Positions 1 through 5,504 of a DNA stretch of 8,229 bases are shown here, one piece after another. The notes below the pieces were generated by a model. The model had not been told where the DNA came from. It worked only from the letters and a program-made list of their open reading frames with translations, and ran no database searches. Origin of the DNA: Acidimicrobiales bacterium (GTDB lineage Bacteria > Actinomycetota > Acidimicrobiia > Acidimicrobiales > JABEUL01); contig DAIDJA010000070.1 in NCBI GenBank assembly GCA_027451605.1, positions 1-8,229 on the forward strand, given 5' to 3'. The position numbers and the translations under genes are program-made. Position 1 is the stretch's first letter. Each line of letters begins with the position of its first letter.

Positions 1-219
1 ATCCTTATTAAGAGTATTGAATGCGGCGATCCACCTTGTTTTTATAATGGCAATTTCTTGGGATCTCGTTAGAGTTGTGTTACTTGAAGCCGTTGTGCCT
101 GAACTTGAACAACTTGACAGAAGCAAAATTGCAAATATAGAAACAGTCAGTATTTTAAGAGGGCTAAGACGGTTTTGCCTCAATTGAGATTTAATCAGTT
201 TCTTTTTATTTAAAAACAT
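1..219 (-). CDS. Putative lipoprotein, N-terminal fragment (runs off the left edge)
   Basis: An open frame reads from an ATG at 219 leftward without a stop to base 1, giving the first 73 residues of a longer protein. The N-terminus is a lipoprotein signal peptide: a basic region (KKK at 5-7, then further Lys/Arg to residue 22), a hydrophobic core at about 23-34, and a lipobox Leu-Ser-Ser-Cys with the lipidated Cys at residue 37. A Ser/Thr-rich tether (SSSGTTASSNTT) follows, after which a mixed region begins. The mature protein should be anchored to the outer face of the cytoplasmic membrane. I see no domain in the visible 36 mature residues and do not assign a function. No Shine-Dalgarno site precedes the ATG. 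A TTG at codon 13 is an alternative start that keeps the signal peptide. It is transcribed divergently from the thiolase gene. Seen: signal and lipobox. Inferred: membrane anchoring. Confidence 0.72.
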   Translation of the reverse strand, partial: MFLNKKKLIKSQLRQNRLSPLKILTVSIFAILLLSSCSSSGTTASSNTTLTRSQEIAIIKTRWIAAFNTLNKD

Positions 220-227
220 AGTATTCA

Positions 228-256
228 ATCATTTTTGATATTTAAATTTTTGTCAA
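228..256 (-). promoter_or_regulatory. Candidate promoter of the lipoprotein gene
   Basis: On the minus strand a perfect TTGACA (bases 256-251) is followed after 17 bases by AATGAT (233-228), which matches four of six consensus -10 positions, including the second A and final T. Initiation about seven bases later would fall at roughly 221, only one or two bases before the ATG at 219. That fits the absence of a ribosome binding site and would make the mRNA nearly leaderless. The surrounding DNA is AT-rich, so chance matches are likely; the -35 is the stronger part. Confidence 0.35.
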
Positions 257-340
257 TAATTTTTCAGATATTTCTGTGTGCTTAGAATGGTTGTCCAAAC
301 TCTTAAAGTGAATGTCTGAATTTCACGACTAAAACTTGTG

Positions 341-570
341 ATTCAAAATTTATATATTCGCTCTCAACCAAAGTCTCAATAAAACACGCTTCATTTACAT
401 TTTTTTTAAAAGTCCCGGTAAATAGCCCCCTTGTTTCCAATCAATTTTGTAGATTGAATTCTGAGTTAGATATCTGTTTTAAATATTGATATAATTTTTG
501 AAAAAGCTCCCACCGTAATAAAATTCAACTTCTTTTAAAAAATCCCACAGATTCAATTCAAAATTTATAT
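341..570. repeat. 15-bp direct repeat pair in the divergent spacer
   Basis: ATTCAAAATTTATAT occurs exactly at 341-355 and again at 556-570, 215 bases apart. Both copies are followed within a few bases by ATTCG: at once in the first copy, after TAA in the second. The feature spans both copies and the DNA between. A 15-base exact match in a 469-base region is more than expected in random DNA but less striking in DNA this rich in A and T. It could be paired protein-binding sites or remnants of a local duplication. Confidence 0.45.
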
Positions 571-632
571 TAAATTCGAGGTTTTAATTAGCTCGGATTA
601 AAATCCCAAATTTTTAAATAAACTTTTACAAT

Positions 633-654
633 TTAAACTAAAATTTCAGTTTAA
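633..654. promoter_or_regulatory. Inverted repeat upstream of the thiolase, candidate operator
   Basis: Perfect 7-base arms TTAAACT (633-639) and AGTTTAA (648-654) flank an 8-base centre, a 22-base dyad ending about 21 bases before the ribosome binding site. The size and symmetry suit a dimeric repressor such as the TetR-family regulators that often control fatty-acid degradation genes, but no regulator gene is in view. It could also be a weak AT hairpin in the leader. The arms have only one G-C pair each, so chance is a serious alternative. Confidence 0.3.
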
Positions 655-675
655 GCTTTTATACCATTTTTAAAT

Positions 676-681
676 TAGGAG
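676..681 (+). promoter_or_regulatory. Ribosome binding site of the thiolase
   Basis: TAGGAG ends seven bases before the ATG at 689, an ideal spacing. It fixes this ATG as the start; the protein begins directly with the family's usual N-terminal strand (MTEAVIVATGRTPIG). Confidence 0.8.
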
Positions 682-688
682 TTATTTT

Positions 689-1894
689 ATGACAGAAGCA
701 GTAATTGTAGCCACCGGACGTACCCCCATCGGAAGAGCGTTTAAGGGTTCCATGGCAGAATGTAGACCCGATGATCTTAGCGCTCTGGTTGTCAAAACGG
801 TACTGGATAAAATTCCACAACTGGACAGAACGGAAATTGACGACTTGATGCTCGGTTGTGGTCAGCCCGGAGGAGAATCGGGATTTAACATGGCACGGGT
901 TGTGGCAATCCTGGCCGGACTGAATAATATTCCGGGGGTAACGGTAAACAGATATTGCTCGTCGTCGTTACAGACTATAAGAATGGCAGCTCATGCCATA
1001 AAAGCCGGTGAGGGAGACGTTTTTATAGCAGCAGGCGTAGAGACTGTATCGAGATATGCAAATGGCTTTACTGACACCCCGACTGCGACTAACTCGCTTT
1101 TTGGAGAAGCACAGTTAAGAACATTGGACAGAAGCCAGGGTAATGGTGGCCCGTGGACGCCTCCTTCAGGTTTTCCTGACATTTATATTGCAATGGGTCA
1201 AACCGCAGAAAATGTTGCCGAAAGTGAAAAAGTATCTCGAGAAGATATGGACGAATTCGCACTGCTTTCTCAACAGCGTGCCACAAAATCTCTCGAAAGG
1301 GGTTTCTTTGACAGAGAGATAATACCCGTAACTTTATCCGATGGCACCGTTGTGACAAAAGATGACGGAATCAGACCCAACACAACATTAGAGGGCCTGT
1401 CGCAGTTAAAGCCTGCATTTAAACCTGAAGGAACAGTTACCGCCGGGAATGCCTGTCCACTTAACGACGGCGCCGCTGCAGTAATAGTCATGAGCGACAC
1501 AAAGGCAAAGGCTCTCGGACTTAAGCCGTTGGCACGAATTATATCTTCAGGGGTAAGCGGTCTTAACCCGGAAATTATGGGCTTAGGACCCATTGAGGCT
1601 TCACGTCAGGCACTAAAACGTGCAAATATGACCATTGGCGACGTGGATCTTGTTGAAATTAATGAAGCATTTGCGGCTCAGGTAATTCCCAGTGCTCGTG
1701 CACTGGGCATTGAATATGACAAACTTAATGTAAACGGCGGTGCAATAGCAATCGGACATCCCTTCGGAATGACCGGTGCGAGAATTATGACCACCTTAAT
1801 CAACGGACTTGAAGACGCCGACAAGACAATCGGTCTTGAAACCATGTGTGTTGGCGGAGGCCAGGGAATGGCAATGATCATCGAAAGACTTTAA
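689..1894 (+). CDS. Acetyl-CoA C-acetyltransferase / 3-ketoacyl-CoA thiolase
   Basis: This 401-residue protein has the full length and all hallmarks of thiolase family II. It condenses two acyl-CoA molecules or, in reverse, cleaves 3-ketoacyl-CoA with CoA, in the cytoplasm. The nucleophile is Cys90 in NRYCSSS; the NEAF motif is at 325-328 with the GHP histidine at 357; and the second catalytic Cys is 387 in MCVGGGQG. The conserved GNACPLNDGAAA loop is at 253-264. The N-terminal domain covers about 1-265 and the C-terminal domain the rest. GHPFGMTGAR and NRYCSSSLQT point to the bacterial FadA/AtoB-like group, but substrate chain length cannot be read from the sequence. No hydroxyacyl-CoA dehydrogenase, enoyl hydratase or CoA ligase is adjacent. 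The gene stands alone, divergent from a lipoprotein gene and convergent with dinG, so its pathway (beta-oxidation, branched-chain degradation or acetoacetyl-CoA synthesis) is open. A strong RBS supports the start. Confidence 0.93.
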   Translation: MTEAVIVATGRTPIGRAFKGSMAECRPDDLSALVVKTVLDKIPQLDRTEIDDLMLGCGQPGGESGFNMARVVAILAGLNNIPGVTVNRYCSSSLQTIRMAAHAIKAGEGDVFIAAGVETVSRYANGFTDTPTATNSLFGEAQLRTLDRSQGNGGPWTPPSGFPDIYIAMGQTAENVAESEKVSREDMDEFALLSQQRATKSLERGFFDREIIPVTLSDGTVVTKDDGIRPNTTLEGLSQLKPAFKPEGTVTAGNACPLNDGAAAVIVMSDTKAKALGLKPLARIISSGVSGLNPEIMGLGPIEASRQALKRANMTIGDVDLVEINEAFAAQVIPSARALGIEYDKLNVNGGAIAIGHPFGMTGARIMTTLINGLEDADKTIGLETMCVGGGQGMAMIIERL

Positions 1895-1905
1895 CAAATA
1901 TCAGC

Positions 1906-1942
1906 TTAAGCCGTCTGTGGTGATTATCTACAGACGGCTTAA
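1906..1942. terminator. Hairpin between convergent thiolase and dinG genes, probable bidirectional terminator
   Basis: Perfect 13-base arms TTAAGCCGTCTGT (1906-1918) and ACAGACGGCTTAA (1930-1942) form a stem that can be extended by a G-U and a G-C pair, leaving a 7-base loop. It starts 11 bases after the thiolase stop. The right arm is built from the last codons of dinG, whose TAG stop lies at 1930-1928. Neither strand has a proper U-tract after the stem, so it is not a textbook intrinsic terminator, though U-poor hairpin terminators are reported in some lineages. A role in mRNA 3'-end protection is equally compatible. Confidence 0.5.
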
Positions 1943-3997
1943 AAAGCCTTCAACTTCCTTTTCGTCTGTCGTAAACCGCATAGGCGGCAAACTTTGAATC
2001 AAGGTTTTGCCGTAAGATTTTGTTATGAGTCTGGAATCTAAAATGGCAACGACCCCTGAGTCTGTATCGAGTCTTATCAATCTGCCGACTCCCTGAGCTA
2101 ACATTTTGGCGGCATAGGGCACATCAATTGCCCAAAATCCGTTTTCACTTCGTTCTCGCCTGGCTTCTAAGAACGGATCACTAACTTGCGGGAACGGAAT
2201 TTTATCGATTATTACAAGACTTAATGCCGAACCGGGTATATCCACGCCCTGCCAAAAGCTCTGGGTAGCTACCAGGCAAGAACTTTCATCATCTCTAAAC
2301 TTGTTTAAGAGTATCTGTTTGGGAAATTCATCTTGTCGGTATAACTTATAATCAATTTCAAGGTCAAGTTCATCATAAATCTCCCTAACGGCACTGTGAG
2401 ACGTACACAAAATCAAGCATCGACCTTTTGATGCTTGAATCAATTTTTTTATAACGGGAATTTTATGAGAAATCTGAGACCGAGAATTAGAGTAATCAGA
2501 TTCCATCCCCTTGGGGCAATAAATCATTGCGCTATTTTCATAATCAAAAGGGCTTTCCAAACTAAGTTCCGTGGGATTAAAGTTTGCCAGTCCCAAAGAA
2601 TATTTAATGTGGTCATTTAAAGTTGCACTAGTCAGGATAGCGGTCACCTCTGCAAAAAGATTTGACTCTAAAAAGGAGCTGATATCAGTCTGTGCCAATA
2701 CTAAGGCCATACTCTTTTCACCTCTGGATTCTACCCAAATGGCATCTTCGGGAGATGAACCGACCACAGAATCTGCAGCATCCACAAAGTAATCGATCAA
2801 GCTCAAAGTCGATAACTTTTGATTCTTAATCAGTAATTCTCTGGGAGTTTCGTTAAAATTTCCACCGGTGCCGGTACTTTTATCATCAAATTCGAATGCC
2901 CCCTGTGAACCCGAATAGATATCGGCTGAAGATATAGTGGTCTTAAGTAATACCATAATGTCTTTAAGGGCAGAAAGGGTGTCACATAATGAGTCACTCA
3001 AGGGATGCTTGACTCGTTTGCCTTTATTGTCATTTAAGAAATCCCTGAACTGTAGCAATTTTGAGTTAAAGTTCAGTCCCATAATTTGATTGACCTTATC
3101 GTCGGCCGATAAAAGTTTTGCCGATTTTTTAATTGAGGTAACCAGTGAGTTAATTCCCGTTAAGGATATCTCAGTTCCCATAGCCCTTAAAAAAATATCT
3201 TCAAGTTCATGGGCCTCATCAAATATAACTACGTCATGGCTAGGAAGTACAGCCTTGTTGGACTTCAGGTGTTGTGCATAAAGTGCGTGATTAACGACTA
3301 AAATTTGAGCTTCCTGGGCCCTTCTTTTGGCAAGTTCTGAAAAACATTTAGAAGCCAAGCTACAGTTTTTTGCACCGGGACACTCCGATGAAGTAGAGAC
3401 CACTAAACTCATTTCAAACGGCCTTAACGAATATCCGCTTTCTTCAATATCACCACTGTCAGTTGTTGTCGCCCAGGCCATTACTGACCTTACATTGGGA
3501 CTAATTTTCACGGGAGTCGAACGCGTTGGCTTCGGACCCGACAGTGATTTCGAACCGGACAGCGCTCTTTCCAATTGATCATTTCTTAAATCTTCTATGG
3601 AAAATTCGTCGCTTTCAAACATTGAACTGTCTTTGCTTTGAACCGTTGTTGAACTTAGCTCACTAATTTTTTTTAGACATAAGTAATTTCCTCGTCCCTT
3701 TAAAATCTGAGAACGATTAGTTAAATTCAAAGCATTAAATGCCTCCGGTATGTCTTTTTTGATTAATTGCTCCTGAAGAGCCTTCGTTGCCGTAGAAATT
3801 ACGATTTTCTCTCCCGACAATATCGCAGGGACCAAATAAGCAATCGATTTACCGGTACCGGTGCCGGCCTGTACGATCAAAGGATGACACTCTTTTATCG
3901 AATCACTGACAGCAACAGCCATCTGAACCTGTGAAGTTCTCTTGCTTTTACCCATTGATTCGATTAGTCTTTCGAAACGTTCCTTAAAGTCTTCCAC
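1928..3997 (-). CDS. dinG: ATP-dependent DNA helicase, DinG/XPD family, with Fe-S cluster
   Basis: A 689-residue superfamily 2 helicase. Motif I (QAGTGTGKS) is at 43-51, DEAH at 260-263, ILTSATL at 454-460, FWQGVDIPG at 581-589 and motif VI QGVGRLIR at 635-642. Four cysteines placed as in the DinG/XPD Fe-S domain are Cys107 (YLCLKK), Cys206 (ECPG), Cys212 and Cys218, so a 4Fe-4S cluster is expected. Known family members unwind DNA 5' to 3' and resolve D-loops, R-loops and quadruplexes during repair. There is no N-terminal exonuclease domain of the kind seen in Bacillus-type DinG. A Ser-rich stretch at about 115-200 widens the gap between the first two cysteines. The start is GTG at 3997, preceded by a weak AGGA about 12 bases upstream; an in-frame TAG at 4024-4022 rules out a much longer protein. 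An alternative start at Met15 would still keep motif I. It is convergent with the thiolase and lies downstream of the transporter operon on the same strand, 345 bases away. Confidence 0.93.
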   Translation of the reverse strand: MEDFKERFERLIESMGKSKRTSQVQMAVAVSDSIKECHPLIVQAGTGTGKSIAYLVPAILSGEKIVISTATKALQEQLIKKDIPEAFNALNLTNRSQILKGRGNYLCLKKISELSSTTVQSKDSSMFESDEFSIEDLRNDQLERALSGSKSLSGPKPTRSTPVKISPNVRSVMAWATTTDSGDIEESGYSLRPFEMSLVVSTSSECPGAKNCSLASKCFSELAKRRAQEAQILVVNHALYAQHLKSNKAVLPSHDVVIFDEAHELEDIFLRAMGTEISLTGINSLVTSIKKSAKLLSADDKVNQIMGLNFNSKLLQFRDFLNDNKGKRVKHPLSDSLCDTLSALKDIMVLLKTTISSADIYSGSQGAFEFDDKSTGTGGNFNETPRELLIKNQKLSTLSLIDYFVDAADSVVGSSPEDAIWVESRGEKSMALVLAQTDISSFLESNLFAEVTAILTSATLNDHIKYSLGLANFNPTELSLESPFDYENSAMIYCPKGMESDYSNSRSQISHKIPVIKKLIQASKGRCLILCTSHSAVREIYDELDLEIDYKLYRQDEFPKQILLNKFRDDESSCLVATQSFWQGVDIPGSALSLVIIDKIPFPQVSDPFLEARRERSENGFWAIDVPYAAKMLAQGVGRLIRLDTDSGVVAILDSRLITKSYGKTLIQSLPPMRFTTDEKEVEGFLSRL

Positions 3998-4342
3998 TCT
4001 GATTCCAAATCCTAAAGCTCTAAATTTAGCCGGTTAAATATGATTACCGTAATATCTTATTATATGACCCAATACACGGCTCATTTGAGTTAAATACAAC
4101 TTTAAAAGATGGCCGGTAGGCAATTTTAGCGAAACGATCTAAATCATATCCGGAATATTACAAAATTTACATTACGCCAATATGGGCATGCTACAACCGA
4201 GTAAGTACTAAAAACTGAAAAAGATTACGCCTTTTGTATTCGAAACGGCTTTATTTCTGCAAAATTATTTAGACGATTAATTTTTTTTAACTGAAATATT
4301 AAAATCCTATCAAATCCTGTTTGACTTATGACCGAACCTGTA
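3998..4342. other. Intergenic region between the transporter operon and dinG (345 bp)
   Basis: No credible gene was found; only very short frames are present. It must hold the end of the ABC operon transcript and, towards dinG, a promoter and leader. I could not find a convincing intrinsic terminator after the ATPase stop: the only candidate, around 4229-4254 (GCC/GGC with A/T pairs and a mismatch), is weak. Short repeated words occur: ATTACGCC at 4171-4178 and 4224-4231, and AAATCCT at 4302-4308, 4312-4318 and 4007-4013. I assign them no role. Confidence 0.6.
4024..4064 (-). promoter_or_regulatory. Candidate dinG promoter with two downstream dyads
   Basis: On the minus strand a perfect TATAAT lies at 4064-4059, without a recognisable -35 at 17 bases (CAAATG at best). 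Transcription would start near 4052, giving a leader of about 55 bases. Two dyads sit just downstream: ATTAC-C-GTAAT at 4043-4053, overlapping the presumed start, and ATTTAGCCGGTTAAAT at 4024-4039, symmetric except for one base pair. Such positions suit repressor operators. Neither resembles a LexA box, although E. coli dinG belongs to the LexA regulon. The promoter call rests mainly on the -10. Confidence 0.35.
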
Positions 4343-5491
4343 CTATTCGTCTTTAAGTACCAAACAGCCGTTTGAATCCACCATTATGCCCACCGATTCA
4401 TTGCGGTTAAATTTGTTTTCAGAAAATATCTTTGTTAAAAGTGATCCCTCCCCAAGCTTAATTGCATGTTCGTAACCTTTACCGCAATATGACACATCCA
4501 CGATTATTCCTGTCATGGTAGAAAGTGAGGTCGGCTGAACAATTTTGAGGGCGGTGGGTCTGATAAAAAGCTTTAGTCTACCATCGGGTAAATCTTTATC
4601 GACAGATACATTGATGGGTTTACAGTTGAGCTTTTCATCCAAATCAACCTTAAAAGTCTTTGTACTTTCGTCTAAATAAATGCCTTTAATCAAAAGTTCT
4701 CCGCTTACGCCCGTAAATCTTGCAATCATGGCACTATTGGGCCACCTGTATATATTTTCAGGAGTGTCATATTGTTGAATTTTTCCCTTATCTAAGACAG
4801 CTATCTTGTCGGCCAAGGAAAATGCTTCGCTTTGATCATGGGTTATATAAACTGCAGTTGCTCCGTATTCATGAATCAAAGTAGATATTTCAAATCTCAA
4901 TACTTCACGGCGGTCGGTATCTAAATTCGACATTGGTTCGTCAAACAATACAACTCCGACACGTGCGACCAATGCACGGGCAAGCGCTACTCTCTGCTGT
5001 TCTCCTCCGCTCAACTGATCCGGGTAATTATTTACATGATCTAAGAGTCCCACTTTTTCCATCATCTCAGAGGACAGCTTGTTTTCAGTCTCTTTGGGAA
5101 ACTTACGCCTTTTTAAAGCAAATGCAACATTATTAACTGCTGTCATATGAGGCCAAAGAGCAAAGTCCTGAAAAACCATCGATAGTTCACGTTTTTCCGG
5201 GGGAACCCAAGTTTTACTGTCAAAAACTACCCTTTGACCGATACTTATAGTTCCGGAGTCCGGCTTAGTTATGCCGGCGATCGACTTAAGTAAAGTTGTT
5301 TTTCCGGATCCCGACGGACCTAGAAGGACCGTAAATGAACCCGGTTCAATATCGATATCCACGTTATCAAGAGCTTTAAGTCCGTTATATGCCTTTGTTA
5401 CTGCGGACAGTCTTACCGATTCTCCCAGGATCTTTCCGGAATCTTGTTTTTCAATATTGACAGTGTATTTGTCATTTAAAACGTTTACCAT
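4343..5491 (-). CDS. ABC transporter ATPase of the Fe3+/small-anion uptake type, with TOBE region
   Basis: A complete 382-residue ATPase of the FbpC/AfuC/PotA-like class, which powers import as a dimer on the inner face of the membrane. Walker A GPSGSGKT is at 58-65, the Q-loop Gln at 108 (VFQDFALWPHMT), the signature LSGGEQQ at 160-166, Walker B VVLFDEP at 180-186, the D-loop Asp191 and the H-loop His218. Residues from about 260 to the end form the C-terminal TOBE-type regulatory region (FIRPTALKI at 309-317). VPPEKRELSMVFQDFALWPHM is typical of iron-type transporters, but alone does not fix the substrate. About 25 polar residues precede the ABC core, slightly longer than usual. The start is well supported by AGGAGG seven bases upstream. 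It is the last gene of the operon, 11 bases after the permease stop codon. Confidence 0.93.
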   Translation of the reverse strand: MVNVLNDKYTVNIEKQDSGKILGESVRLSAVTKAYNGLKALDNVDIDIEPGSFTVLLGPSGSGKTTLLKSIAGITKPDSGTISIGQRVVFDSKTWVPPEKRELSMVFQDFALWPHMTAVNNVAFALKRRKFPKETENKLSSEMMEKVGLLDHVNNYPDQLSGGEQQRVALARALVARVGVVLFDEPMSNLDTDRREVLRFEISTLIHEYGATAVYITHDQSEAFSLADKIAVLDKGKIQQYDTPENIYRWPNSAMIARFTGVSGELLIKGIYLDESTKTFKVDLDEKLNCKPINVSVDKDLPDGRLKLFIRPTALKIVQPTSLSTMTGIIVDVSYCGKGYEHAIKLGEGSLLTKIFSENKFNRNESVGIMVDSNGCLVLKDE

Positions 5492-5498
5492 AAAATAT

Positions 5499-5504
5499 CC
5501 TCCT
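5499..5504 (-). promoter_or_regulatory. Ribosome binding site of the ATPase, overlapping the permease stop codon
   Basis: A perfect AGGAGG sits seven bases before the ATPase ATG at 5491. Its first two bases are the last two of the permease TAG stop (5505-5503). Ribosomes ending the permease therefore stop on this site, so translational coupling of permease and ATPase is likely. Confidence 0.85.

Larger units (their letters stand above)
220..688. other. AT-rich divergent intergenic region (469 bp)
   Basis: No gene-like reading frame was found here. The stretch is much richer in A and T than the flanking genes and separates the divergent lipoprotein and thiolase genes, so it should hold both promoters. 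For the plus strand a perfect TATAAT lies at 490-495, but nothing resembling TTGACA sits 16-18 bases upstream. If it is used, the thiolase leader would be nearly 190 bases long. Other structure seen: a 15-base direct repeat (341-355 and 556-570), an inverted repeat close to the thiolase (633-654), a short dyad GGATT-AA-AATCC (595-606), and weak 5-base stems such as TCAAT/ATTGA around 441-458. None matches a riboswitch or RNA family that I recognise. Confidence 0.6.

Noticed and set aside
308..326. GTGAA...TTCAC inverted repeat in the divergent spacer
   Set aside because: Only 5-base arms with a 9-base centre in AT-rich DNA; expected by chance.
1089..1593. Open frames on the minus strand inside the thiolase
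   Set aside because: Overlapping antisense frames without RBS or recognisable domains; the plus-strand thiolase explains the region completely.
4171..4231. Repeated word ATTACGCC (two copies, 53 bases apart) as a possible CRISPR or iteron element
   Set aside because: Only two 8-base copies, no regular spacing and no associated genes.
4229..4254. Possible intrinsic terminator of the transporter operon (GCC/GGC stem)
   Set aside because: Only three G-C pairs plus A-T pairs with a mismatch, about 90 bases after the ATPase stop; too weak to call.
4333..4349. CGAAC...TTCG resembling a LexA/SOS box
   Set aside because: The spacing between half-sites is wrong for the known boxes, the second half is incomplete, and it overlaps the 3' end of the ATPase rather than a promoter.
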